Of a stretch of 9,895 nt of DNA, positions 1-8,507 are shown piece by piece (the stretch's first letter is position 1; the number at the start of each line of letters is the position of its first letter). Below the pieces are notes generated by a model. That model saw only the letters and a list, made by a program, of their open reading frames with translations. It was not told the origin of the DNA and did not search any database. The stretch comes from Stenotrophomonas sp. (GTDB taxonomy: Bacteria > Pseudomonadota > Gammaproteobacteria > Xanthomonadales > Xanthomonadaceae). The stretch covers positions 1-9,895 of the forward strand of contig DMZT01000470.1 in NCBI GenBank assembly GCA_003484865.1. The letters are read 5' to 3'. Both the position numbers and the translations under genes were made by a program.

Positions 1-973
1 CCGGGTACATGCCAGCGGCGGTTTCGGCCGAGAGCATCACCGCATCGGTACCGTCGATGACCGAGTTGGCCACGTCCAGCACTTCGGCGCGGGTCGGGAT
101 CGGGCTTTCGACCATCGACTGCAGCATCTGGGTGGCGGTGATCACCACCTTGTTCTGCGCCAGCGAGGCCTTGATGATCTTCTTCTGCAGGCCCGGCAGT
201 TCGGCATCGCCGATTTCCACGCCCAGATCGCCACGCGCGACCATGACCACGTCACTGGCGTCGACGATCTCTTCGAGGTTCTCGATCGCTTCGGTGCGCT
301 CGATCTTGGAGACCAGCGCGGCGTAGCAGCCGTGCGACTCGGCGATCTCGCGCGCGTCGTTCATGTCCTGCGCGTTGCGGCAGAAGGAGACGGCGATGAA
401 ATCCACGCCGATCTTGGCCACGATGCCGATCAGTTCCTTGTCGCGCTCGGTCAGCGCGCCCAGCGACAGGCCACCGCCCTGCTTGTTCAGGCCCTTGCGG
501 TCGGACAGCACGCCATCGTTGAGCACCGTGTTGATGATGCGCTCGCCCTGCACTTCGATCACCTGCAGCTGCATCAGGCCATCGTCGAGCAGCAGCACGT
601 CACCGGCCACCACGTCCTGCGGCAGACCGAGGTAGCTCACGCCGACCTGGGTGGTGTCGCCCGGCGGCGGGGTGGCCGAGGCGACCAGGTCGAAGCGGTC
701 GCCCGCCTTGAGCTTGATCTTGCCTTCGGCGAAACGCTCGATACGGATCTTCGGGCCCGGCAGATCGGCCAGGATGCCCACTTCCACGCCCACGCGGGCG
801 GCGGCGGCACGCACATCGGCAGCGCGCTTGGCCTGGCCGGAGGGGTCACCGTGGCTGAAGTTGAGGCGAACCACGTTCACGCCGGCGCGGAAGAGATCCT
901 CCAGCACGCCCGGCGGGTCGGTCGCCGGTCCGAGGGTGGCAAGGATCTTGGTGCGACGCTGACGCTCAATCAT
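1..973 (-). CDS. pyk: Pyruvate kinase, N-terminal 324 residues (gene cut by window edge)
   Basis: Last step of glycolysis: transfers phosphate from phosphoenolpyruvate to ADP, giving pyruvate and ATP in the cytosol. Translating the minus strand from ATG 973 gives an uninterrupted frame to the left edge. It begins [18 protein letters not shown] and contains RLNFSHG (36-42), DLPGPKIR (70-77), the family signature around SKIERTEAI (222-230) and VARGDLGVE (245-253). By alignment with E. coli PykF, K223 is the catalytic lysine, E225 and D249 bind the metal, and T281 in TQML is conserved. The family is usually about 470-490 residues, so roughly the last third, including most of the regulatory C domain, lies outside the window. 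The start is supported by GGGAG at 984-988, 10 nt upstream. It lies 213 nt after the HAD gene and probably has its own promoter. Family identity is near certain; the pykA versus pykF subtype is not assigned. Confidence 0.97.
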   Translation of the reverse strand, partial: MIERQRRTKILATLGPATDPPGVLEDLFRAGVNVVRLNFSHGDPSGQAKRAADVRAAAARVGVEVGILADLPGPKIRIERFAEGKIKLKAGDRFDLVASATPPPGDTTQVGVSYLGLPQDVVAGDVLLLDDGLMQLQVIEVQGERIINTVLNDGVLSDRKGLNKQGGGLSLGALTERDKELIGIVAKIGVDFIAVSFCRNAQDMNDAREIAESHGCYAALVSKIERTEAIENLEEIVDASDVVMVARGDLGVEIGDAELPGLQKKIIKASLAQNKVVITATQMLQSMVESPIPTRAEVLDVANSVIDGTDAVMLSAETAAGMYP

Positions 974-1002
974 GGTTAATGGGCTCCCGTTAAAGGAGTG
1001 AA

Positions 1003-1031
1003 ATTAGCACACCCATCACGTCCCATGAATA
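1003..1031 (-). promoter_or_regulatory. Candidate pyk promoter
   Basis: Minus strand: -35 TATTCA (1026-1031), 17-nt spacer, -10 GCTAAT (1003-1008) preceded by TG in the extended position. Transcription would start near 996, giving a leader of about 23 nt. The -35 matches consensus at three of six positions and the -10 at four of six, so this is a visual proposal only. Confidence 0.35.
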
Positions 1032-1156
1032 CGATTACACCGCTGGCACGCTTGGGTTTCGCTGTTGTCCTGCAGACAGCCCGAGACGACCGCGCGGACA
1101 GTCGTTTGACCGCCCGGCGGCCAGCGCCAATCGCGGCGGGGCTTTGCGCAGGACAT

Positions 1157-1181
1157 GCGGCGGCGTACGGATCGCCGCCGC
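1157..1181 (-). terminator. GC-rich stem-loop after the HAD gene, possible terminator
   Basis: GCGGCGGCG (1157-1165) and CGCCGCCGC (1173-1181) form a perfect 9-bp stem with a 7-nt loop, starting 5 nt past the HAD stop codon. There is no T-run after it on the minus strand, so it is not a canonical intrinsic terminator. It may instead stabilise the 3' end of the pgk-HAD message. The rest of the 974-1186 gap holds the pyk promoter region and a minor dyad around CCGCGCGG near 1090; no gene is visible there. Confidence 0.4.
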
Positions 1182-1186
1182 GCCCC

Positions 1187-1828
1187 TCAATCGATCAGGG
1201 TGAGCAGGTCGTCCGGTGCCTGCGCGAGGTGCGCCGCCCCGGCCGCCGTGAGCTCTTCGGCACCGCCGAAGCCCCACAACACGCCGATATTGCGCAGCCC
1301 GTGATGACGCGCGCCTTCGATATCCATGCGGCGGTCGCCGATCATCCAGCACTGCGCCGGGGTCAGCGACAGCCGGCGCAGGGCCTCGGCCACCAGCTGC
1401 GGCTTCTCGCTGCGGCTGCCATCCGGGGTGGCCCCGATCACGTCCTCGAAGCAGTCGCCGAACGGCAGGTGCTCGACGATGCGACGCGCGTGCGGCTCGT
1501 TCTTGGCGGTGACGATCGCCAGCCGATGGCCGCGATCCTTCAAGGTCTGCACGACCTGGCCGATCCGCGGGTAGACCTCATGCTCGCGCCAGCCGATCAC
1601 GTCGAAGCGCTCGCGGTAATACGTCACCGCCTGTTCGACGTCGGCTGGATCGTTGAACAACGGCGCGAAACTGGTGCGCAGCGACGGCCCGATCCAGCGC
1701 CGCAGCTCGGCCTGCGGCGGGACCGGTTGGCCCATCTGCGTGAGCGCATGCGCCACGCACCCGGTGATCCCGACGGCCGAATCGATCAGCGTGCCGTCGA
1801 GATCGAAGAACAGCACATCGCGGCTCAC
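1187..1828 (-). CDS. HAD-superfamily phosphatase, phosphoglycolate-phosphatase-like, coupled to pgk
   Basis: 213-residue cytosolic HAD hydrolase. All four HAD motifs are present: DLDGTLIDS (9-17) with nucleophile D9 and acid/base D11; T107 in VTAK (106-109) as motif II; K142 in SEKP as motif [13 protein letters not shown] (164-173) with D165 and D169 as motif IV. The region between motifs I and II is long enough for a helical C1 cap, as in Gph-type phosphatases. The start is GTG 1828, overlapping the pgk stop as GTGA, with GGAGG (1839-1843) 10 nt upstream inside pgk. No in-frame ATG is available near the N-terminus; a second GTG at codon 5 is a less likely start. The substrate cannot be read from the sequence. 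Its place between pgk and pyk suggests action on a glycolytic or by-product phosphate ester (inference). Other possibilities are phosphoglycolate phosphatase, a 5'-nucleotidase or a generalist phosphatase. Confidence 0.9.
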   Translation of the reverse strand: MSRDVLFFDLDGTLIDSAVGITGCVAHALTQMGQPVPPQAELRRWIGPSLRTSFAPLFNDPADVEQAVTYYRERFDVIGWREHEVYPRIGQVVQTLKDRGHRLAIVTAKNEPHARRIVEHLPFGDCFEDVIGATPDGSRSEKPQLVAEALRRLSLTPAQCWMIGDRRMDIEGARHHGLRNIGVLWGFGGAEELTAAGAAHLAQAPDDLLTLID

Positions 1829-3000
1829 GAGCCGCGGGCCTCCAGCGCGGCGACGGCCGGCAGGGTCTTGCCTTCCAGGAACTCCAGGAACGCGCCGCCA
1901 CCGGTGGAGATGTAGCTCACCTGGCCCGCGATGTCGTACTTGTCGACCGCGGCCAGGGTGTCGCCGCCCCCGGCGATCGAGAACGCCGGCGAGGCCGCGA
2001 TGGCACGGGCCAGCGCTTCGGTGCCATGGCTGAAGGCTTCGAATTCGAACACGCCGACCGGGCCGTTCCAGACCACGGTGCCGGCCTTGGCGATCAGGCC
2101 AGCGTAGTGCTGGGCCGTCTCCGGGCCGATATCCAGGATCAGGTCATCCTCGGCCACGTCGGCGACAGCCTTCACCGTGGCTTCGGCGTCCGGCAGGAAC
2201 TGCTTGGCCACGACCACGTCGGTCGGCAGCGGGATGTCGGCGCCACGCGCCTTGGCATCGGCCACGATCTTCTTCGCGGTGTCCAGCAGGTCCGGCTCAT
2301 ACAGCGACTTGCCGACCGAGTAACCGGCCGCCGCGATGAAGGTGTTGGCGATGCCACCGCCGACGATCAGCTGGTCGACCTTGCCGACCAGGCTGGAGAG
2401 CAGTTCGAGCTTGGTGCTGACCTTGCTGCCGGCCACGATCGCCAGCAGCGGCTGGGCGGGCGCGAGCAGCGCCTTGGCCAGCGCGTCCAGTTCGGCCATC
2501 AGCAGCGGACCGCCAGCGGCGACCGGAGCGAAGCGGATCACGCCGTGGGTGGAGGCCTGCGCGCGGTGCGCGGTGCCGAAGGCATCCATGACGAACACAT
2601 CGCACAGCGCGGCGTACTTCTTCGCCAGCGCTTCATCGTCCTTGCCTTCGCCGACATTCATGCGGCAGTTTTCCAGCAGCACGATGGAACCGGGCGCGAC
2701 GTCCACGCCATCGACCCAATCACGCACCAGCGGCACCTCGACCCCCAGCAGCTGCGACAGGCGCAGCGCCACCGGGGCCAGCGAGTCGGCTTCACTCCAC
2801 ACGCCTTCCTTCGGACGTCCCAGGTGCGAGGTCACCATCACGGCGGCGCCCTTCTCCAGCGCCAGCTTCAGCGTCGGCAGCGAGGCGGTGATGCGCTGCT
2901 CGGAGGTGATCTGGCCGTTGTCGATCGGCACGTTCAGATCCTGGCGGATCAGCACGCGCTTGCCGGAGAGATCGAGGTCGGTCATGCGAACGATGGACAT
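1825..3000 (-). CDS. pgk: Phosphoglycerate kinase
   Basis: Cytosolic glycolytic enzyme that transfers phosphate from 1,3-bisphosphoglycerate to ADP, producing 3-phosphoglycerate and ATP; it also works in reverse in gluconeogenesis. 391 residues, usual for bacterial Pgk. Landmarks in order: signature [10 protein letters not shown] (16-25), SHLGRP (58-63), N-lobe segment with R113 and DAFGTAHR (139-146), GSKVSTK (191-197), WNGPVGVFE (311-319), and the nucleotide-loop GGGDT (344-348). The start is ATG 3000 ([14 protein letters not shown]), where the Pgk homology begins, with a weak AAGAG (3007-3011) 6 nt upstream. The frame stays open to 3135, but that extension reads through the leader and the SMAG repeats and is not expected to be translated. 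It probably has its own promoter, as 159 nt and a repeat pair separate it from DUF3999. It is coupled downstream to the HAD gene by a GTGA overlap. Confidence 0.98.
   Translation of the reverse strand: MSIVRMTDLDLSGKRVLIRQDLNVPIDNGQITSEQRITASLPTLKLALEKGAAVMVTSHLGRPKEGVWSEADSLAPVALRLSQLLGVEVPLVRDWVDGVDVAPGSIVLLENCRMNVGEGKDDEALAKKYAALCDVFVMDAFGTAHRAQASTHGVIRFAPVAAGGPLLMAELDALAKALLAPAQPLLAIVAGSKVSTKLELLSSLVGKVDQLIVGGGIANTFIAAAGYSVGKSLYEPDLLDTAKKIVADAKARGADIPLPTDVVVAKQFLPDAEATVKAVADVAEDDLILDIGPETAQHYAGLIAKAGTVVWNGPVGVFEFEAFSHGTEALARAIAASPAFSIAGGGDTLAAVDKYDIAGQVSYISTGGGAFLEFLEGKTLPAVAALEARGS
1839..1843 (-). promoter_or_regulatory. Shine-Dalgarno GGAGG fixing the HAD GTG start
   Basis: A full GGAGG inside the last codons of pgk, 10 nt before GTG 1828. 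It supports the 4-nt overlapping start and translational coupling of the phosphatase to pgk. Confidence 0.7.
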
Positions 3001-3030
3001 AAGCAACTCTTTGGCTCTGAAGAAGGAAGG

Positions 3031-3044
3031 GCGCCGTGCGGCGC
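3031..3044 (-). other. Small GC hairpin in the pgk leader
   Basis: GCGCC (3031-3035) and GGCGC (3040-3044) form a 5-bp stem with a 4-nt loop near the 5' end of the predicted pgk message. It could protect the 5' end or be incidental. Confidence 0.3.
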
Positions 3045-3052
3045 AGACGATC

Positions 3053-3081
3053 ATTGTCCCGGCTGCGCGGGTGCATCGCAA
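3053..3081 (-). promoter_or_regulatory. Candidate pgk promoter
   Basis: Minus strand: -35 TTGCGA (3076-3081), 17-nt spacer, -10 GACAAT (3053-3058), four of six consensus matches in each box. Predicted start near 3046, leader about 46 nt. It lies between the SMAG pair and the gene, so the repeats would be upstream of pgk transcription. Confidence 0.4.
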
Positions 3082-3100
3082 ATCCATGACCGGGACGGAG

Positions 3101-3125
3101 GTAGGCGGCGACCGTTGGTCGTCGC
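3101..3125 (+). repeat. SMAG (GTAG-type REP) element, left member of an inverted pair
   Basis: GTAG (3101-3104) followed by a 9-bp stem, 3105-3113 with 3117-3125, including one G-T wobble at 3108/3122; the loop is GTT. The GTAG head, imperfect stem and length near 25 nt match the SMAG family of Stenotrophomonas maltophilia. It shares the core GACCGTTGGTC with the second copy 13 nt away, which is in opposite orientation. Confidence 0.8.
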
Positions 3126-3138
3126 ACGCGGACATGCC

Positions 3139-3163
3139 GTACCGACCAACGGTCGGTACCTAC
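3139..3163 (-). repeat. SMAG element, right member of the inverted pair, overlaps the DUF3999 stop
   Basis: On the minus strand, GTAG (3160-3163) is followed by a perfect 9-bp stem (3151-3159 with 3139-3147) around a 3-nt loop. The last three bases of its GTAG are the TAG stop of the DUF3999 gene. With the 3101-3125 copy it forms a pair whose GTAG heads point outward, the arrangement called a REPIN, which can fold as one long hairpin. Confidence 0.85.
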
Positions 3164-4521
3164 CCGTTCCGGTTTGGCTGACGCAGCAGGCTGACCGCGA
3201 ACCCGCCGACGATCAGCACGCCGATCACCAGCAGCGCCCACAGCAGCCACTGTTTCCAGTCGCGCTGCGGGGCCACTGCGGCATCGCCGGCGAGCACTTC
3301 CGGTGCACCCTGCACGGTGGCCTGCGCCGGCTGCCACTGCGCGCCATGCTGTTCGCGCAGTTGGGCGATCACGGTGGCGACCGGCGCGTCCTGGCGCTCG
3401 GCGCGCACGCTGCCGGCGGCCACCGCATACGGCGGCTCGCCCTGGCTGAGGAACACCAGCGTTTCGGGCTGGTAACCGAGCTTGAGCGTTGGCGCCGGCA
3501 TCGACTGCGGCTGGCCCGCGATCAGTTTCCAGTAACGGTCGCGCGTGCTGCGCGTCAGCGGCTGGGTCTGCGATTGGCGACGGTCGGCGGCGTCCTGCAG
3601 CTGGTAGGCCACCCACGGGCCGGCGCGCACCTGCCACGGCTGATCGGCATCGTCGCGGCTCAACAGCGTCCACTGCACCACGCTGTTGTCGGCAGTGGCG
3701 ATATCGGCCTGCGCGATCGGGAAGCGCCCGTCCAGCTGATACTCGAATTCACCGGGCTTGCCAGCGGTACCGGTCAGCGACTGCCAGCGCCACGCGATCG
3801 CCTGCGCGGTCGGCGCCAGCTCGGCCTGCACCGTGGACAGCGCCGGCAAGGCATCGGCGCCGATCGGCAGAATGCGGAAGTACTTGGCCTGGCGCGCGAT
3901 CTCGATGCGGCGCTGCTGCAGCCGGCGACCTTCGTGCTGCAGATCCACCAGCGGCACGTCGTCGGCGATGCGCAGCCAATCGCGCAGATCGTTGCTCATC
4001 TCCACGCGCACGCGCGCCTGCAGTGGCGACTGTGTCTGCCAGTCCAGGCGCAGCGCCTGCACGCCGGTGTTCAGCGCGCTGGCGTCGATCAGCCAGCCGG
4101 CCGGTTGCCCGGCCGCGCCACCGCGCCCCAGCCGCGCTTCCACCCGGCGCACGCTGCCGTCGGTATTGCGCTCGGTCAGCAGCTGCAGATCGTCGCCAGA
4201 GGTGCCGGCCATCGGCGGCAATGGGAACCATGACAGCGTCTGCCATTGCGGGGCCTGCGCCAGTGGCTGGTCGGCCGCCAGCAGGGCCGAGGGCAGTGCC
4301 TGACCTTGTGCATTGAACACCTGCACATCGGCCAGGCGTGGCGACACCGCGGTGCGGTAGACGCCATCGTCGAGCGTCAGCCGGTAGGCACCGGCCTGTG
4401 GCTGCGCGAGCTGCAGCGGCCACTGCTGGCGATAGGCCTGGCGGTCATCGGCGGCCTGGGCCTGGGCCAGCGCCGGAAGCGCCAGCGCGGTGAGGAGGAT
4501 CAGCGGGCGAAAGGTCGTCAA
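3160..4521 (-). CDS. DUF3999-type secreted protein anchored by a C-terminal membrane helix
   Basis: 453 residues, function unknown. A signal peptide covers about residues 1-23 (hydrophobic PLILLTALALPAL, then AQAQA). A long beta-rich periplasmic part follows, about 24-420. Within it, EMSNDLRDWLRI (174-185), QRRIEI (203-208) and KYFRILPI (213-220) resemble the discoidin-like fold seen in DUF3999 members (family judged by eye). Residues 424-446 form a transmembrane helix, leaving a short basic tail, RQPNRNG. The start is TTG 4521. It overlaps the DUF2339 stop as TTGA, has GGAG (4530-4533) 8 nt upstream, and no better in-frame start precedes the signal peptide. The frame is open back to 6789, but that part is antiphase to the DUF2339 gene. 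The stop codon is provided by a SMAG repeat, so the native C-terminus may have been altered. The gene is expected to be coupled to DUF2339 and to work with it. Confidence 0.85.
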   Translation of the reverse strand: MTTFRPLILLTALALPALAQAQAADDRQAYRQQWPLQLAQPQAGAYRLTLDDGVYRTAVSPRLADVQVFNAQGQALPSALLAADQPLAQAPQWQTLSWFPLPPMAGTSGDDLQLLTERNTDGSVRRVEARLGRGGAAGQPAGWLIDASALNTGVQALRLDWQTQSPLQARVRVEMSNDLRDWLRIADDVPLVDLQHEGRRLQQRRIEIARQAKYFRILPIGADALPALSTVQAELAPTAQAIAWRWQSLTGTAGKPGEFEYQLDGRFPIAQADIATADNSVVQWTLLSRDDADQPWQVRAGPWVAYQLQDAADRRQSQTQPLTRSTRDRYWKLIAGQPQSMPAPTLKLGYQPETLVFLSQGEPPYAVAAGSVRAERQDAPVATVIAQLREQHGAQWQPAQATVQGAPEVLAGDAAVAPQRDWKQWLLWALLVIGVLIVGGFAVSLLRQPNRNG

Positions 4522-7202
4522 GACTGCGGCTCCACGGCGGGGTCCGGCGCGCGCGGCGGCGCCGGTGCCAGATAGCCCACGACCGTGCACAGCAGGCCGT
4601 AAGCGATGAAAGAAGAAATGCCCAGCAGGTTGCCCAGGTGCTGGCGGTCGATCAGCACCAGCTTGGCCAGCACCACGCCCATCAACACCGCACCGACCAG
4701 CCACAGCACGCGTTGCCCGCGGCGCGAGCCCCACACCCAGCTGATCACGCCGAGCACGCTCCACACCACGGTCAGGCTGGTCTGGGCCAAGGTCGAGGAC
4801 CACAAGCGTTCGTTCCACGGCACCCCGCCCCAGTGATGCACGGCGTGCAGGGTGATGCTGGTCAGGGCGACAAAGCCGGCAATCGCCAGCACCGGTATGC
4901 GCATCGCACGCAGGCCCTCCGGCGCCTGCGTGGACCACAGCCAGCGCGCGGCGAGCACCAGAACAGCGAGCTGCGCCAGTTCCACGGGGTTGAGCAGCGG
5001 CAGCCACGGCAGCGGTGCAGCGCCGGCCGGGACCAGCAACAGGCCCGCCCAGCTCACGCCAAGCACCGCGAACAACGTGCCCTGCAGCGGCGTACGCATC
5101 GGATCGAATCGTTCGCCGAGCGGCACCGTCAGCCAGCGCCAGCGCAACAGCGCCACCGCGGTGACGAGCAGCCACGGCAGCAGCATCAGGGCCAGGCCCC
5201 ACCCCTGTGCCAGCGCGAAACGGTCGGCCAGCCACAGGCAGGCCAGCGACACCACGCACGGCCACAGCAACCACCACAGGAACTGCGCCGCCAGCGACGT
5301 GCGGTCGTCGCCCGCGCGCAGACACCACAGGCTGCGCACGCCCAGCAGCGCGAACACCGCCCAGGCCAGCGCGCCATACCCGGCGAACGGTTGGTCGTGC
5401 ACGTCCGCCTGCCACAGCGCCAACGGGAACGCGGCCAGCACCATCGCCAGCGTGGTGAGCACCAGGGCGCGTGCAGGCCAGCGTCGATGCATCTCGGCGG
5501 CCAGCCAACCGGTGACGGCCGCGGCGATCAGCAGCGCATCCGGTTCGCTGCGGTGCGCGACGAAGCGCAGGATCTCGTGGGTGCCACTGCCCAGCCACCA
5601 CAGCAGGCCCCACAGGTAGTAGACGATGGCCGGTGCGTCGCGCTGCGCACGGCGATAGCTGAAGGCCGCGGCAAAACCGGCCAGCGCCAGCAGCAGGCCG
5701 CTCATGAAGGTCGGGTTGGCGATGGCCGTGGCATCGAGATGCCAGTAGTCCGCGCCGACCACGAAGCCGAACGCGGCGCCCAGGGTCAGCAGCGCACCGG
5801 CGATCTGCGGCAGCCAGCGCTGCTGGCGCAGGCCCAGCCAGGCCAAGGCGGCCCCTTCCAGCGCGAACACGCTGGCGGTGGCCCGTGCGGACAGCGCCAG
5901 CGGCACCGCCAACGTGGCAAAGCCCACTGCGAGCACCGCATGCGACTGGCCCAGCGCGGCATAGCGCTCGCGCTTGATCAGCACCCACGCCAGCCCCGCA
6001 TACAACGCGGCCAGTGCCAGCGAGCACAACGCCAGCAGCAGGCGGTCGTCCTGCAGCAGGCCGGACTGCAGTGAGAACGCGATCAGCGGCGTGCCGAACA
6101 CCAGGCTGCCATCGATCAGGTCGCGCTTCTCCGCGCTCTGCCGACGCGCATAGAGGATCGGAATCAGCAGGTAGAAGGCGAAGAACAGCAGCAGGAACGG
6201 CTCGGTGCTGGCGAACTTGTCCGCGCTGTACTGGAGCACGCCCCAGGCCGTACCGATGCCGAAGGTGAAGGCAAAGCCGAGCAGGTTCAGCGCGCGCCAC
6301 GGTCGCCACCAGGCAATCGCCAGGATCGCCGCATTGAGCACCGCGTAATACGAGAACAGCGCGACATGGTTGCCGCTGCCGGTGGACAGCCATATCGGCG
6401 CCATGAAGCCGGCCAGGATGCCGAGCACGGCCAGCGTGCGCGAGTTCTGCACCACCGCCAGCACGCCCATGCCGGCGATCAGCAGCACGCTGAGCGCGAA
6501 CGCCGGCACGGCGGGAATCAGGTCGTAGCGCTTGAACGCGGCGAAGATGGTCAGCAGCAGGACGCCGATCGCCCCGCCCTGCAGCGCCAGCGCGAACAGG
6601 CGCCGGGTATCGCGCTGCACCCAGCCGAACACCAGCCCGGCCAGCGCCGCCAGCGCGATGGCGGCCAGGCGCAGCTCGACCGGGGCGTTCAACCAGCCCT
6701 GGTCGCTGGCGTACTTGAGCAGCGCGGCCACACCGGCCAGCAGCACCAGCATGCCGATCTTGACGGGCACGTTGCCTTCGGTGAACCACTGTTTGAGGGT
6801 GCCGACGATGCGCTCGCCGATACCCGGGCCCTGCGGTTCAACCGGCACCACCGGCGGCGCGGGCCTGGGGGGAATCGACGCCGAGGACGGCAGCGGGGGC
6901 GGCATGGCGGCCGCCGCTGCGGGTGCAGCCGTGGTATCCGCGGTCTCGACCGGCGGTTTAACCCCGGGCTGCATGCCGACGTCCAGCGGCGCGGCCACGG
7001 TGTCGACGGATTGGATATCCGTCCAGCGCAGCGGCCGTTCGGGTTCGGCTGGCACCGGCGTGGCGTCCCAGGCCGAACCTGCCGCGCGTTGCTCCAGCGC
7101 GGCCACGCGGCGGCGCAGGCCGGCGATCATCACCAGCGCCACGATCAGCAGCAGCGGGATCGCCAGCAGTACCAGCACCAGCAGGACAATCAGAGCTTCC
7201 AT
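4518..7202 (-). CDS. DUF2339 polytopic inner-membrane protein
   Basis: 894 residues, function unknown. Residues 1-28 form a hydrophobic N-terminal helix followed by an Arg-rich stretch, LRRRVAALEQRA (29-40), probably cytosolic. A Pro/Ala-rich, low-complexity linker spans about 45-125. The family hallmark follows: GERIVGTLKQWF (129-140), then GNVPVKIGMLVLLAGVAALL (143-162). From there to about residue 875 the chain is almost continuously hydrophobic, with roughly two dozen candidate membrane helices by eye. A conserved-looking C-terminal block ends in GNLLGISSFIAYGLL and a Pro-rich tail. The length is typical of the family. ATG 7202 has GAGGA (7212-7216) 9 nt upstream. No catalytic motif is recognised; a channel, transporter or scaffold are all possible. 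It is followed by DUF3999 with a 4-nt overlap, and a terminator lies between it and gap. Confidence 0.88.
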   Translation of the reverse strand: MEALIVLLVLVLLAIPLLLIVALVMIAGLRRRVAALEQRAAGSAWDATPVPAEPERPLRWTDIQSVDTVAAPLDVGMQPGVKPPVETADTTAAPAAAAAMPPPLPSSASIPPRPAPPVVPVEPQGPGIGERIVGTLKQWFTEGNVPVKIGMLVLLAGVAALLKYASDQGWLNAPVELRLAAIALAALAGLVFGWVQRDTRRLFALALQGGAIGVLLLTIFAAFKRYDLIPAVPAFALSVLLIAGMGVLAVVQNSRTLAVLGILAGFMAPIWLSTGSGNHVALFSYYAVLNAAILAIAWWRPWRALNLLGFAFTFGIGTAWGVLQYSADKFASTEPFLLLFFAFYLLIPILYARRQSAEKRDLIDGSLVFGTPLIAFSLQSGLLQDDRLLLALCSLALAALYAGLAWVLIKRERYAALGQSHAVLAVGFATLAVPLALSARATASVFALEGAALAWLGLRQQRWLPQIAGALLTLGAAFGFVVGADYWHLDATAIANPTFMSGLLLALAGFAAAFSYRRAQRDAPAIVYYLWGLLWWLGSGTHEILRFVAHRSEPDALLIAAAVTGWLAAEMHRRWPARALVLTTLAMVLAAFPLALWQADVHDQPFAGYGALAWAVFALLGVRSLWCLRAGDDRTSLAAQFLWWLLWPCVVSLACLWLADRFALAQGWGLALMLLPWLLVTAVALLRWRWLTVPLGERFDPMRTPLQGTLFAVLGVSWAGLLLVPAGAAPLPWLPLLNPVELAQLAVLVLAARWLWSTQAPEGLRAMRIPVLAIAGFVALTSITLHAVHHWGGVPWNERLWSSTLAQTSLTVVWSVLGVISWVWGSRRGQRVLWLVGAVLMGVVLAKLVLIDRQHLGNLLGISSFIAYGLLCTVVGYLAPAPPRAPDPAVEPQS
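4530..4533 (-). promoter_or_regulatory. Shine-Dalgarno GGAG supporting the TTG start of DUF3999
   Basis: GGAG 8 nt before TTG 4521, inside the last codons of DUF2339. It is the main reason for choosing the rare TTG start, together with the complete signal peptide that follows. Confidence 0.65.
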
Positions 7203-7270
7203 TCCAGGCCATCCTCAAGAGGTCGCCCCGGCTGCACCCGGCAGGCGCAGTGCCGGGGCACGCGGGCCAT

Positions 7271-7301
7271 GCTAAAGGATCGGCGGCACACGCGGGATCA
7301 A
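7271..7301 (-). promoter_or_regulatory. Weak candidate promoter for the DUF2339-DUF3999 pair
   Basis: Minus strand: TTGATC (7296-7301) as -35 and TTTAGC (7271-7276) as -10, with a long 19-nt spacer. It lies between the gap terminator and the DUF2339 start, where a promoter is needed if the terminator is efficient. The match is poor. Confidence 0.25.
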
Positions 7302-7325
7302 GGCCTGGCGGGCGCCCCTGAAACG

Positions 7326-7354
7326 ACAGACCCCGGCACGGGGCCGGGGTCTGT
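7326..7354 (-). terminator. Intrinsic terminator of gap
   Basis: A perfect 12-bp stem, ACAGACCCCGGC (7326-7337) with its complement at 7343-7354, and a 5-nt loop, 25 nt past the gap stop codon. On the minus strand it is followed by CGTTTC, a short T-run, so termination may be partial. It separates gap from DUF2339. Confidence 0.75.
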
Positions 7355-7379
7355 GGAATGACGCAGGGGCAGCGCTGGC

Positions 7380-8432
<1,053 letters not shown>

Positions 8433-8434
8433 TC

Positions 8435-8443
8435 ATTCTAGCA
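8435..8443 (-). promoter_or_regulatory. gap promoter, extended -10 type
   Basis: Minus strand TGC-TAGAAT: -10 TAGAAT (8435-8440) matches five of six consensus bases and has TG in the extended position. No recognisable -35 lies 16-18 nt upstream; that place is taken by GC-rich palindromic sequence. Transcription would start near 8428, giving a leader of about 47 nt. Confidence 0.55.
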
Positions 8444-8459
8444 GGGCCGGAACCGGCCC
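8444..8459. promoter_or_regulatory. Palindrome in the gap promoter spacer, possible operator
   Basis: GGGCCGG-AA-CCGGCCC, a perfect 7-bp inverted repeat with a 2-nt centre, immediately upstream of the extended -10 of gap. A protein bound here would affect polymerase access. The binding factor is unknown, and GC-rich chance palindromes occur in such genomes. Confidence 0.35.
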
Positions 8460-8507
8460 GGCCCGGGGAAGACGAATGGGAACCGGTTACAACGGTAAAT
8501 ACCCGGA

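Noticed and set aside
996..1011. CRP/Clp-like half-sites AGTGA and GCACA near the pyk promoter
   Set aside because: The half-sites are 5 nt apart rather than 6 and each has a mismatch, so the match to TGTGA-N6-TCACA is not convincing.
3001..3135. 45-codon N-terminal extension of pgk
   Set aside because: It would be encoded by the leader and part of the SMAG repeat, has no Pgk homology, and ATG 3000 matches the normal Pgk N-terminus.
2026..4233. 735-codon plus-strand open frame
   Set aside because: It runs antisense across pgk and DUF3999, is rich in Arg, His and Gln as expected of an antisense frame in GC-rich DNA, and shows no domain. The other long plus-strand frames at 332-979, 998-1915, 4638-6074 and 7509-8441 are rejected for the same reason.
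4522..6789. Extension of the DUF3999 frame to 1209 residues
   Set aside because: This stretch is out of frame with the well-supported DUF2339 gene on the same strand; only the part from TTG 4521 begins with a signal peptide and has protein-like composition.
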